Assembly: GCA_902611145.1 (NCBI GenBank) | Contig: CACLYO010000002.1 | Coordinates: 62,001 to 126,000, forward strand | Direction: 5' to 3' | From: an uncultured Pelagibacteraceae bacterium | GTDB taxonomy: Bacteria > Pseudomonadota > Alphaproteobacteria > Pelagibacterales > Pelagibacteraceae | Length of the DNA stretch: 64,000 bases | Shown: in pieces, positions 47,852 through 57,669 of the stretch | Numbering within the stretch: the first letter of the stretch is position 1 | How the letters are laid out: every line of letters starts with the position of its first letter | Notes under the pieces: model-generated | What the model was told of the DNA's origin: nothing | The model's input: the letters and a program-made list of their open reading frames with translations, nothing else | The model's database searches: none | Made by a program: the position numbers and the translations under genes

Positions 47852-49103
47852 CAGGAGTTACACTAATATAATCTGCCTGATCTTTGGACATTTTTGTTAG
47901 TTTTGCACCTACTTTTTCCAAGTGTAATCTTGCTACTTTTTCATCAAGATGTTTAGGTAAAACATAAACTTTCTTTTCATACTTGTCTGAATTATTCCAT
48001 AGTTCTATCTGAGCAGTAACCTGGTTAGTAAATGAAGCACTCATTACAAAACTTGGATGCCCAGTAGCACAACCTAAGTTAACCAGTCTTCCTTCTGCTA
48101 ATAATATAATTCTCTTGTTGCTTGGCAAAGTTATTTCATGAACTTGTGGCTTAATTTCATCCCATTTATAATTTTTTAATGCTTCGACTTGAATTTCGTT
48201 ATCAAAATGTCCAATGTTGCAAAGTATTGCTCTATCTTTCATTTCTCTCATATGGTCTGCTGTAACTATATCTTTATTACCTGTAGCTGTTACTACAATA
48301 TCAGCTTCTTTTATCATATCGTCCATCAAAACTACTTCATAACCTTCCATTGCAGCTTGTAGCGCACATATTGGATCTGTTTCAGTTACCATTACTCTTG
48401 CACCACTCTGCCTTAATGAGGCGGCACTACCTTTTCCAACATCACCAAATCCTGCTACAATTGCAACTTTGCCTGACATCATTACATCTGTCGCTCTTTT
48501 TATTCCATCAACTAAACTTTCTCTACAGCCATATAAATTATCAAACTTAGATTTTGTAACTGAGTCATTTACATTGATTGCTGGAACTAATAATGTTCCC
48601 TGAGCTTCCATCTTCTTAAGTGCTAATACACCAGTTGTTGTTTCTTCGGATAATCCTTTAATGTTTTTTAATAAATCTTTGTAATCTTTGTGCATTAGCG
48701 CAGTTAAATCGCCACCATCATCAAGTATCATATTTGGTTTCCAATCTTTTTTTCCCTCGATTGTTTGTTTAACACACCACCAATATTCCTCTTCCGTCTC
48801 ACCTTTCCATGCAAATACCGGTATCCCTACTTTTGCAATAGCTGCTGCTGCATGATCCTGAGTTGAAAAAATATTACACGAAGACCATCTTACCTCTGCA
48901 CCTAAATCCACAAGAGTTTCAATAAGAACCGCAGTTTGAATTGTCATATGCAGACATCCTAAAATTCTTGCACCTTTTAAAGGATTTTTACCTTTATACT
49001 CTTTTCTTAGTGCCATAAGACCAGGCATTTCCGTTTCGGCTAATGAGATTTCTTTTCTTCCAAATTCTGCTAGTGAAATATCTTTTACTTTAAAATCTTC
49101 CAT
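47817..49103 (-). CDS. ahcY: Adenosylhomocysteinase
   Basis: [58 protein letters not shown]-terminus. Confidence 0.98.
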   Translation of the reverse strand: MEDFKVKDISLAEFGRKEISLAETEMPGLMALRKEYKGKNPLKGARILGCLHMTIQTAVLIETLVDLGAEVRWSSCNIFSTQDHAAAAIAKVGIPVFAWKGETEEEYWWCVKQTIEGKKDWKPNMILDDGGDLTALMHKDYKDLLKNIKGLSEETTTGVLALKKMEAQGTLLVPAINVNDSVTKSKFDNLYGCRESLVDGIKRATDVMMSGKVAIVAGFGDVGKGSAASLRQSGARVMVTETDPICALQAAMEGYEVVLMDDMIKEADIVVTATGNKDIVTADHMREMKDRAILCNIGHFDNEIQVEALKNYKWDEIKPQVHEITLPSNKRIILLAEGRLVNLGCATGHPSFVMSASFTNQVTAQIELWNNSDKYEKKVYVLPKHLDEKVARLHLEKVGAKLTKMSKDQADYISVTPDGPYKPDAYRY

Positions 49104-49148
49104 AATCGGGAGTACTTAACAGTATAAATCTAAATAATCAACCTAACA

Positions 49149-50681
49149 TTAAGTTCCAGGGAAAATAATTTCTATTTTTGCACCTTTTCCGCTTGGGTTA
49201 TTAGTCGCATTAATAATGCCTCCATGTAAATCTATCAAATTTTTTACAATATTAAGTCCAAGTCCTGAGTGTTCACCAAATTTTTCTGGTCTATTACTAT
49301 AAAATCTTTTAAAAATTTTATTAGTTTCTTTTTCTTTAAATCCAGAGCCTTCATCAATAACATTAAGTATCACTTGATTATTTTTGTTTTTGTCTAATTT
49401 TACTATAATTTTTTTATTGTCCTCACTAAATGAAATAGAGTTTTCTAAAAGATTAGCTAAAACTTGCTCTATTCGATTTTCTATACCAATAATTTCATAT
49501 TTATTATATTTTTTATCAACATCTAATAATATTTGGATCCCTCTTTTAGATAAATATATACTATTAAAATCATCCACAACAGAATTTGTTATTAAATTTA
49601 AATCAATTTTTTTCATTTGTTCTTTTGTCAAAGCTAATTCGTCTTTTAGCATTTGAGAATAATCTGTAATTAATCTTTCAATTCTTTCAACATCATGACT
49701 TAAAATTTTAACAAGTTTATCTCGCTGGTTTTTATCTTCAGTTTCAGAAATAATCTCTGATGCACTCTTCAAAGAAGCTAACGGATTTCTTATTTCGTGC
49801 ACAAGATCAGTTGAAAAATTTTCAGCAGTATTTGCTCTATTCTGAAGTTCACTTGTCATGTCATCTAAAGAGCTAGATAAAATACCAAGTTCATCACGAC
49901 GTTTTTTTAAATTTTGAATATTGGTCTTCTTATCACTTTTATCTTTTATGATTTTTGTATAATCAACTAAATTCCTTATTGGTTTTAAAAAATATCTATT
50001 CAAAACAAAAGAAAATACTAGAATTACTATCGTTACTAATATTGCTGTTCTAATTATAAAATTTTTTCTTTCATCAATTGCAGTTTTTATTTCATTAGCA
50101 TTTTCAGCTACCACTAAAAAACCTACATTCTTATCGTCAATAATTATATTTTTAATAGTATTTAAAAAAAATTGATCATAAAATTCTTGAGTAAATGTAA
50201 AAGGACGTCCAAAATCTTTTGATTTTGAATAATCAATAGTAATGTCTTTTAAACTTAAAATTTTTTTGCTTTCTTCTTTCTTATCTTTTTTAGTATCATT
50301 ATTATCTTCGTTCAAATTATCAAATTGAATAATATCAATTCTTTGAGAAAAAGATCTAGGGTCTAAATCAAGAGTGTCCGTGTCTGCTATAATATTAAAT
50401 TTATCATCTAATAAAATTACTCTATCCAAGTTTTGAAATAAAAATCTTGTAGAAAATAAAAATTTTCTTATATCATCTTCATTAAATTCAATTTTCAGTC
50501 TTTTTATATGATTAATTGTGTTGTCAATAACCTTAATATGATTAGATGTTTTTTTTTTAATTAAGTTTGGTTGAATACTTTTTAAATAAACAATTGTAAG
50601 TATTCCAATTATAATAAATACGATAAAATTGATAAATAAAAACTTTTTTAATATGGATAAATCTTTTAATAAAGATCCCAT
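49149..50681 (-). CDS. Sensor histidine kinase (ChvG-like)
   Basis: Two TM segments, HAMP, LVHEIRNPLASLKSASE H-box, HSGLGLNIVKNLIDLHGG G-box; pairs with adjacent regulator. Confidence 0.87.
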   Translation of the reverse strand: MGSLLKDLSILKKFLFINFIVFIIIGILTIVYLKSIQPNLIKKKTSNHIKVIDNTINHIKRLKIEFNEDDIRKFLFSTRFLFQNLDRVILLDDKFNIIADTDTLDLDPRSFSQRIDIIQFDNLNEDNNDTKKDKKEESKKILSLKDITIDYSKSKDFGRPFTFTQEFYDQFFLNTIKNIIIDDKNVGFLVVAENANEIKTAIDERKNFIIRTAILVTIVILVFSFVLNRYFLKPIRNLVDYTKIIKDKSDKKTNIQNLKKRRDELGILSSSLDDMTSELQNRANTAENFSTDLVHEIRNPLASLKSASEIISETEDKNQRDKLVKILSHDVERIERLITDYSQMLKDELALTKEQMKKIDLNLITNSVVDDFNSIYLSKRGIQILLDVDKKYNKYEIIGIENRIEQVLANLLENSISFSEDNKKIIVKLDKNKNNQVILNVIDEGSGFKEKETNKIFKRFYSNRPEKFGEHSGLGLNIVKNLIDLHGGIINATNNPSGKGAKIEIIFPGT

Positions 50682-50683
50682 AA

Positions 50684-51385
50684 TTAACTAACATTCCATC
50701 TATAACCACTGCCATAACGAGTCTCTATTGCAGAAAAATTTTGATCTACTTTTTTAAATTTTTTTCTTATCCTTTTAACATGACTATCGATTGTTCTATC
50801 TTCTATATCAGTATCCTCCCTGTAAGCTATATCCATTAGTTGAGATCTTTCTTTAATAATTCCTGGTCTTTTTGCAAGTTCTTGTACAATTAAAAATTCT
50901 GTAGTTGTAAGTTTATCGGGCAACTGTTTTCCACCCCATTCACATTCTAATTGTGAAGGATCAAGCCTAAGCTTACCATGGTTAATAACATTTTTAGTTT
51001 CTTCAATATTGTTTGCGTTTTTCTTCCTTAACTGAACTCTTATTCTTTCAATTAAAACTTTTATAGAAAATCCACCAGATTTTTTTACAAAATCATCTGC
51101 ACCAAGTTTTAAACCCAATAGTTCATCAATTTCATCATCCTTTGATGTTAAAAAAATAACTGGTAAAGTAGTTTTCTTTCTAAGTTTCTTAAGTAATTCT
51201 TCTCCATCCATTTTTGGCATTTTAATATCTATAACGGCTAGATCAGGTGGTTGACGTGTCAAACCAATTAATGCGCTTTCACCATCCAAGTAAGTTTGAA
51301 CATTAAAACCTTCTTTCTCTAAAGCTATACTTATGCTTGTAAGTATATTTCTATCATCATCTATCAATGCTATCGTTTCTTTCAT
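50684..51385 (-). CDS. OmpR-family response regulator (ChvI-like)
   Basis: IALIDDDRNI, AVIDIKMPKMDGEEL, LTSKDDEIDELLGLKLGADDFVKK, winged-helix C-terminus. Confidence 0.9.
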   Translation of the reverse strand: MKETIALIDDDRNILTSISIALEKEGFNVQTYLDGESALIGLTRQPPDLAVIDIKMPKMDGEELLKKLRKKTTLPVIFLTSKDDEIDELLGLKLGADDFVKKSGGFSIKVLIERIRVQLRKKNANNIEETKNVINHGKLRLDPSQLECEWGGKQLPDKLTTTEFLIVQELAKRPGIIKERSQLMDIAYREDTDIEDRTIDSHVKRIRKKFKKVDQNFSAIETRYGSGYRWNVS

Positions 51386-51439
51386 ATATTAATATTATTA
51401 AAAATACTAAATTGTTCTAATTTGGGCAAGAATTCTAAA

Positions 51440-54211
51440 TTAATGAAGTAAGCCCCAATTGTCTCCAATATTTAAATCTACTGTTAAAGGAGTCGAAAAT
51501 GAATGCAAATCACTATCTTTAACACTTGTCATTTCATCTTTAATAATTTTGGCTACTTTCTTTTCTTCAGACCTTGAAACTTCAAAAATTAATTCGTCAT
51601 GAATTTGAAGTAACATTTTACATTTATCATGTTCTACATCTTCCAATTTTTTATTTAATCTTATCATTGCTAATCTCATGATTTCTGATGCAGAGCCTTG
51701 AATCGGTGCATTTATCGCAGCTCTTTCTTGAAAATTTCTAACATTAAAATTTTTATCATTAATCCCAGTAATATGACTTCTTCTACCAAAAATATTACTG
51801 ACATATCCACTTTTTCTACAAAATTTAATTGTTGAGTCCATATAACTTTTTATTTCAGGAAACTTAAGAAAATACGATTTTAAAAATTCTTCTGCTTCTT
51901 GATTTGAAACCATTATTTGTTTTGCAAGACCATATTGCGAAATTCCATAAATTATTCCAAAATTTATTGCTTTTGCCTTTCTTCTCATATCAGAACTAAC
52001 TTTTTTAATATCAATATTAAAAACCTGACTAGCTGTGAGTGAATGAATATCCTGATTATTATTAAACGCTTTCTTTAATTCTTTAACATCTGCTAAGTCA
52101 GCTAAAATTCTCATTTCAATTTGATTATAATCAGCTGAGATCAATACATTGCCTTTTTCTGCAATAAATGATTTTCTTATGTCTCTTCCATCTTCAGTTT
52201 TGATTGGAATATTTTGTAAATTTGGATCGCTAGATGCTAATCTACCTGTTGTTGTTGCTGCTAATAAAAAAGATGTATGAACTCTTTTTGTATTAGAGTT
52301 TATATGTTCTTGAAGAGAGTCGGAATATGTATTTTTTAACTTAGAAATTTGTCTCCAATCTAATACTAACTTTGGCAATTCATTTCCCTTAAAAGCTAAA
52401 TCTTCAAGAACTGTTGCACTTGTTGCAAAACTTCCTTTTTTAGTTTTTTTTAAAGATGAAATTTTTAGCTCATTATACATTATTTCACCTAATTGTTTTG
52501 TTGAAGCAATATTAAATTCTTTTTTTGAAATCTTAAATATTTTTTTTTCAAGTTCCTGAATTTTTTTTTCAAATTTTTTTGATAAAATTTTTAAAAATTT
52601 GTAATCAACTTTTATTCCATTAATCTCCATTTTAGCTAATATTTTAATCAATGGTTTTTCAAAAAGTTCATAAATATTTTCTAATTTCTCAGAAAGTAAA
52701 TTATTTTTTAAAACTCTATAAAGTCTTAGTGTTATATCTGCATCTTCAGATGCATATTCAGCAGCTTTTTTTATCTCAACGTCTCTAAAATTTATTTGTT
52801 TTTTTCCTGTGCCAACTAGTTCTTTATAAGAAATTGTTTTATGTCCCAAATGTAACTGGGATAAAGTATCCATATTATGTCTATTTTTTCCTGCATCCAA
52901 TACATAAGAAATTAGCATTGTGTCTTCCATTGACGACATATTAATACCTAAATGATAAAAAATTATGTAATCAAATTTAATGTTTTGGCCAATTTTTTTT
53001 ACTGATTTATCTTCAAGTAATGGCTTGATTTTATTAATAACTTCATCTTTTTTAAGACAATTGCCTGTATTATGATTTATAGGAATGTAACAAGCTTTAC
53101 CAATTTCAGTAGATAAAGATATTCCTACCAAATCAGCTTGATGAGGATCCAATGAAGTTGTTTCAGTATCAACCGCAAATTCTCCTTTTTCTTCAGCTTC
53201 CTTAATCCATAAATCAAGTTCTTTAATATTGTTTATTAATTTATATTTTTTTGTATCTATTTTTATTTTATCTTTATCTTCTAAATTATTTTTTTCTTCA
53301 GAATAATTTGGTTCACCATATATTGAAATTACACTACTTAATAATCTATTAAATTCCATTTCTCTTAAAAAATTGAATAACTTATCTTTATCAATATTCT
53401 TCAAAATAAAGTCTTCCAAATTATCTTTTACTGGAACGTCTTTCTTCAAAGTAACTAACTTTTTACTAACTATAGCTTTATCTTTATTTTCTATAATAGT
53501 TTCTCTTCTTTTGTTTTGTTTTATTTCTTCTGCTTTCTCTAATAGTTTTTCTAATGTGCCATATTTGTTTATCAACTCTGCTGCTGTTTTAACTCCTATA
53601 CCTGGTACGCCAGGAACATTGTCACTGCTATCACCAGCAAGTGATTGAACGTCAATAACTTTATTCGGTTTAACTCCAAATTTATTCTTTACATCATCTT
53701 CTGAAATAAATTTATTTTTCATAGGATCATAAATTCGAACATTTTTTTTATATAGTTGCATTAGATCTTTATCAGAAGAAACAATTGTTACCTTTGCTCC
53801 AGCTAATAATATTTGTTCAACATAAGTAGCTATAAGATCGTCAGCTTCATAATTTAATAATTCTATTGATGGTAAATTAAATGCTAAAACAGATTTTCTT
53901 ATAAAATCGAATTGAGGTATAAGGTCTTCGGGTGCATCTGAACGATTTGCTTTGTAATCACTATAAATTTCATTTCGAAAATTTTTTCTAGCTGAGTCAA
54001 ATATTACTGCAAAATGTGTTGGCTTTTGCAAATTTTCACTTGATTTAGAATCTTCCAATAATTTAAACAACATATTACAAAAACCACTTACAGCACCCGT
54101 TGGCATGCCATCACTTTTTCTAGTTAATGGAGGAAGTGCATAATATGCTCTAAATATATATCCAGAACCATCTATTAAGTAAAAATGATCAGTTTTTTTT
54201 ATTTTGTTCAT
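51440..54211 (-). CDS. polA: DNA polymerase I
   Basis: 5' nuclease (SSDKDLMQLY, GDSSDNVPGVPGIGVKTA), 3'-5' exonuclease (VDTETTSLDP) and polymerase motifs (SADYNQIEMRILA, LLQIHDELIFE). Confidence 0.97.
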   Translation of the reverse strand: MNKIKKTDHFYLIDGSGYIFRAYYALPPLTRKSDGMPTGAVSGFCNMLFKLLEDSKSSENLQKPTHFAVIFDSARKNFRNEIYSDYKANRSDAPEDLIPQFDFIRKSVLAFNLPSIELLNYEADDLIATYVEQILLAGAKVTIVSSDKDLMQLYKKNVRIYDPMKNKFISEDDVKNKFGVKPNKVIDVQSLAGDSSDNVPGVPGIGVKTAAELINKYGTLEKLLEKAEEIKQNKRRETIIENKDKAIVSKKLVTLKKDVPVKDNLEDFILKNIDKDKLFNFLREMEFNRLLSSVISIYGEPNYSEEKNNLEDKDKIKIDTKKYKLINNIKELDLWIKEAEEKGEFAVDTETTSLDPHQADLVGISLSTEIGKACYIPINHNTGNCLKKDEVINKIKPLLEDKSVKKIGQNIKFDYIIFYHLGINMSSMEDTMLISYVLDAGKNRHNMDTLSQLHLGHKTISYKELVGTGKKQINFRDVEIKKAAEYASEDADITLRLYRVLKNNLLSEKLENIYELFEKPLIKILAKMEINGIKVDYKFLKILSKKFEKKIQELEKKIFKISKKEFNIASTKQLGEIMYNELKISSLKKTKKGSFATSATVLEDLAFKGNELPKLVLDWRQISKLKNTYSDSLQEHINSNTKRVHTSFLLAATTTGRLASSDPNLQNIPIKTEDGRDIRKSFIAEKGNVLISADYNQIEMRILADLADVKELKKAFNNNQDIHSLTASQVFNIDIKKVSSDMRRKAKAINFGIIYGISQYGLAKQIMVSNQEAEEFLKSYFLKFPEIKSYMDSTIKFCRKSGYVSNIFGRRSHITGINDKNFNVRNFQERAAINAPIQGSASEIMRLAMIRLNKKLEDVEHDKCKMLLQIHDELIFEVSRSEEKKVAKIIKDEMTSVKDSDLHSFSTPLTVDLNIGDNWGLLH

Positions 54212-54259
54212 TAAAATGTTAACTTAATTTATACGAATGTTATAAATGTATAAATCATT

Positions 54260-55189
54260 ATGGGAAAAAAAAACGTTTTATCGGTAAAAAACCTAAATAA
54301 AATTTATTCTAAAAATAAATCACAACCTATTAATGCACTTAATAATTTAAACTTAGAGGTGAAAGAGGGTGAAATATTTGGTCTTTTAGGTCCTAACGGA
54401 GCTGGAAAATCTACATTCATTAATATATTAGCTGGCACTGCTGTGAAAACATCAGGTGAAGTTAATGTTTGGGGTTTCGATTTAGACAAAAACCCAAGAC
54501 AAGTAAGAGCTTCGATAGGAATAGTTCCACAAGAGGTTAATTTAGATCCTTTTTTTAATCCTAGAAAACTTCTTGAATTACATGCAGGAATGTATGGTGT
54601 TAAAAAAAAAGACAGAATTACTGACAGTATCCTTGAATTAGTATCGCTAGAAAAAAATGCTGATAGTTATGCAAGAAGTTTATCCGGAGGAATGAAAAGA
54701 AGACTACTTATTGCAAAAGCATTAGTACATCAACCACCTATTCTTATATTGGATGAGCCCACAGCAGGTGTAGATATAGAATTAAGACAGAATCTCTGGG
54801 AAAATGTTAAACTCTTAAACAAACAAGGAGTTACAATTATTTTAACAACGCATTATCTTATTGAAGCTGAAGAAATGTGTCATAGAATTGGAATTATTAG
54901 CAAGGGTAATTTGATTGCCTTAGATAGTACAAAAAATTTAATAGATAAAGTTCAAACTAAAAAAGTTACATTTTTAACTGATAAAGAAATTAATGTTGAA
55001 AAAATAAGTATGCCTTCATTAAAAATTATTTCAAATGTAAACCGTAAACTTACTATTTCCTACGAGAAAAGTAAGTTAAAAATAGATGAAATAATTTCTT
55101 GCCTATCAAAACAAGGGACAAAAATTTTAGATATTTCTACAGATGACGCAGATATTGAGGATGTTTATATAGAATTAATAAAAAACTAG
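54260..55189 (+). CDS. ABC transporter ATP-binding protein (YadG/DrrA-like)
   Basis: LLGPNGAGKSTFINIL, SLSGGMKRRLLIAKALV, LILDEPTAGVDIELR. Confidence 0.9.
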   Translation: MGKKNVLSVKNLNKIYSKNKSQPINALNNLNLEVKEGEIFGLLGPNGAGKSTFINILAGTAVKTSGEVNVWGFDLDKNPRQVRASIGIVPQEVNLDPFFNPRKLLELHAGMYGVKKKDRITDSILELVSLEKNADSYARSLSGGMKRRLLIAKALVHQPPILILDEPTAGVDIELRQNLWENVKLLNKQGVTIILTTHYLIEAEEMCHRIGIISKGNLIALDSTKNLIDKVQTKKVTFLTDKEINVEKISMPSLKIISNVNRKLTISYEKSKLKIDEIISCLSKQGTKILDISTDDADIEDVYIELIKN

Positions 55190-55221
55190 ATTAATTTAAT
55201 TTAAAATAGTAAAATACGTTA

Positions 55222-55773
55222 ATGGAAAACATTAAAGTTTTACAAAGTCAAAAAGTAATTAAATCTTTAATAATAGTAATTCTAAGCTCTATAATTCTTA
55301 CAATTTCTGCAAAAATAAAAATACCTTTTTACCCAGTACCAATGACAATGCAAACTTTTGTAGTATTATTATTAGGAATCAGTTTTGGTTATAGAATTGC
55401 AATAGCTTCAGTTGGGCTATACCTTTTAGAGGGAATTTTAGGACTACCAGTATTTTCTAATTCACCTGAAAAAGGAATTGGAATAGTTTATTTTACAGGG
55501 CCAACGATGGGTTATTTAATAGGTTTTTTATTTGCATCTTTTTTTTCAGGTTATTTAAATTTTAGAACAAATATTTTTTTAATCTTTTTAAAACTTATTT
55601 TTTCAGTTTCATTTATTTATATTTTTGGAATAATTTGGCTAGGAACTCTGATAGGTTGGGATAAACCTATTATTCAATTAGGTGTTACACCTTTCTTATT
55701 AGCAGAATTATTTAAAATTCTTCTATTAACTTTTTTAGCAAAAAAAATTTTAAGTTTTAGAAAATTTATTTAG
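55222..55773 (+). CDS. bioY: Biotin transporter BioY
   Basis: KIPFYPVPMTMQTFVVLLLG, GLPVFS, GPTMGYLIGFLFA. Confidence 0.92.
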   Translation: MENIKVLQSQKVIKSLIIVILSSIILTISAKIKIPFYPVPMTMQTFVVLLLGISFGYRIAIASVGLYLLEGILGLPVFSNSPEKGIGIVYFTGPTMGYLIGFLFASFFSGYLNFRTNIFLIFLKLIFSVSFIYIFGIIWLGTLIGWDKPIIQLGVTPFLLAELFKILLLTFLAKKILSFRKFI

Positions 55774-56323
55774 GTGACCTTTTAGACAAAATTCTTTGCA
55801 AAGTTCTTCTGTGCATTTTTAATCTTCTTGCAGTTTCAGAAACATTTCTATTACAAAGTTCAAAAACTCTGTGTATATGCTCCCACTTAATTCTATCTGC
55901 TGACATTGGATTTTCAGGTGGTTTAGCTTTTTCATTAGGATCGGCAAGTAATGCTTTTTCAATGTCCTCAGCATCGGCTGGTTTTGCAAGATAGTCTATT
56001 GCTCCTTGCTTAATTGCTTCAACTGCAGTTGGAATATTTCCATATCCAGTTAACATTATTATTTTGCAATCTGGATTAACAGATTGAAGCTCTTTAACAA
56101 ATTCAAGGCCATTTCCATCATTCAACCTTAAGTCTACTACTGCAAAATCTGGTTTCTTTGTCTTAATTTGTACGATTGCTTTTTTTACACCCTCAGCTTG
56201 TGAAACTAAAAACCCTTTTTTTTCCATTGCTCTTGCGAGCCTATCCCTAAAAGGATTATCATCATCCACAATTAAAAGTGATTTATCCTTAAAATCACTT
56301 ATTTTTTGCAAGCTATTATTCAT
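55766..56323 (-). CDS. regA: RegA/ActR/PrrA-type response regulator with Fis-like HTH
   Basis: LLIVDDDNPFRDRLARAME, KPDFAVVDLRLNDGNGLE, NVSETARRLKMHRRTLQRILSKRSP. Confidence 0.92.
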   Translation of the reverse strand: MNNSLQKISDFKDKSLLIVDDDNPFRDRLARAMEKKGFLVSQAEGVKKAIVQIKTKKPDFAVVDLRLNDGNGLEFVKELQSVNPDCKIIMLTGYGNIPTAVEAIKQGAIDYLAKPADAEDIEKALLADPNEKAKPPENPMSADRIKWEHIHRVFELCNRNVSETARRLKMHRRTLQRILSKRSPK

Positions 56324-56376
56324 AAATTCTATATGGGGTTGCTTAATAAGAATTTCAACAGGCCATGTGAAAAATT

Positions 56377-56382
56377 TATAAT
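56377..56382 (+). promoter_or_regulatory. Candidate -10 element (TATAAT) of the ODC leader
   Basis: TATAAT at 56377 with TTCAAC at 56354-56359, 17-nt spacing. Confidence 0.4.
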
Positions 56383-56426
56383 AAATACTTTACATTGCCG
56401 TTCATTTCTCATAATCAGGGGGTTAA

Positions 56427-56468
56427 TTAACAAATTTGCATATTAGATATGCAAATTTTTTTTGTTAA
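56427..56468 (+). terminator. Terminator-like hairpin inside the ODC 5' leader (putative attenuator)
   Basis: AAATTTGCATAT-tag-ATATGCAAATTT (12-bp perfect stem) followed by T run; flanking TTAAC/GTTAA can extend the stem; located between predicted promoter and RBS. Confidence 0.7.
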
Positions 56469-56490
56469 ATTTTTTTTGAGGGGCTAAAAA

Positions 56491-57669
56491 ATGAAAAAAT
56501 TTAAAAGTGTTGATGAGCTTGTAAATCAACTTAAGCCTTCTAATCCAGTTTACTGTATTAGAAAGCACACACTGGAAAAAGCATCTAAGTTCTTTCAAAA
56601 GAACTTTAAAGGGAAAATTCTTTACGCTGTAAAAACTAATCCAAATGAATTTATTTTAAAAACTCTGTTTAATTCAGGTATTAATAATTTTGATATAGCT
56701 TCAATAAAAGAAATAGAAATAATTAAAAAAATTGTACCAAAAGCTACTTGTCATTACATGAATACAGTTAAAAGTAGAGAAAATATAAGTGAAGCTTACT
56801 TTAAATATGGAATAAAATCTTTTTCACTAGATACAAAAGATGAACTAGTTAAAATTATTGATGCAACCAAGAATGCAAAAGATTTAGAATTGTTTGTAAG
56901 AATTTCTATATCTAATGAACATGCAGAAATTGACTTATCTAAAAAATTTGGTTCACTACCAAATGAAGCAGTTGGCCTATTAAGGCTTACTAAGCAATAT
57001 GCAAAAAAAATTGGATTAAGTTTTCATGTTGGCTCTCAATGTATGCATCCAATTTCTTATGAAAAAGGAATTGCAGAAATTGGAACTATAATTAAAAAAA
57101 CTAAAATTTCTCCTGATTACATAAATATTGGAGGTGGTTTTCCATCAATTTATCCAGATCTAATTCCACAATCCTTAAAAAAGTATTTTGAAAAAATTAA
57201 AAAAAGTCTTGCAAATTTAAGGCTTGAAAAAAAACCTGAAATTATTTGTGAACCAGGAAGAGCTTTAGTGGCGGAAAGTGGTTCTACAGTTGTGAAAGTA
57301 ATTTTAAGAAAAAAACAAAAACTTTATATAAATGATGGAACTTATGGATCTTTATTTGATGGTGGCGTTCCTAATTTAGTTTACCCTTCAAAAATTATTA
57401 CTAATGGAAGAATAATATCAAAAAAAATGACAGCTTATGATTTTTATGGTCCAACTTGCGATAGCATGGATTATATGAAAGGTCCTTTTGTTCTTCCAAA
57501 TAATGTTAAAGAAGGTGATTATATTGAGCTAGGACAACTAGGTGGTTATGGTTTAACATTTAGAACTCAATTTAACGGATTCTACTCTAATGATATTTAT
57601 GAGGTCGAAGATAAACCTATAATGTCTATGTATGATAATGACATAAGCAGTGAGTTCCTTGTTGCCTAA
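56491..57669 (+). CDS. Ornithine (or lysine/ornithine) decarboxylase, fold type III PLP
   Basis: ILYAVKTNPNEFIL PLP-lysine motif, SFHVGSQC, INIGGGFPS, CEPGRALVA, GPTCDSMD. Confidence 0.92.
   Translation: MKKFKSVDELVNQLKPSNPVYCIRKHTLEKASKFFQKNFKGKILYAVKTNPNEFILKTLFNSGINNFDIASIKEIEIIKKIVPKATCHYMNTVKSRENISEAYFKYGIKSFSLDTKDELVKIIDATKNAKDLELFVRISISNEHAEIDLSKKFGSLPNEAVGLLRLTKQYAKKIGLSFHVGSQCMHPISYEKGIAEIGTIIKKTKISPDYINIGGGFPSIYPDLIPQSLKKYFEKIKKSLANLRLEKKPEIICEPGRALVAESGSTVVKVILRKKQKLYINDGTYGSLFDGGVPNLVYPSKIITNGRIISKKMTAYDFYGPTCDSMDYMKGPFVLPNNVKEGDYIELGQLGGYGLTFRTQFNGFYSNDIYEVEDKPIMSMYDNDISSEFLVA

Noticed and set aside
48350-48550. Plus-strand 66-aa H/L-rich ORF in ahcY
   Set aside because: Shadow ORF over the conserved NAD-binding region of ahcY
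49104-49148. SAM/SAH riboswitch upstream of ahcY
   Set aside because: Only 45 nt between chvG-like gene and ahcY on the wrong side for a leader; no recognisable conserved core
53373-53648. 91-aa plus-strand ORF in polA
   Set aside because: Shadow ORF over conserved 5'-nuclease domain
56365-56370. ATG-TGA minimal ORF near the ODC promoter as a regulatory uORF
   Set aside because: Lies upstream of the predicted transcription start and is likely a chance hexamer
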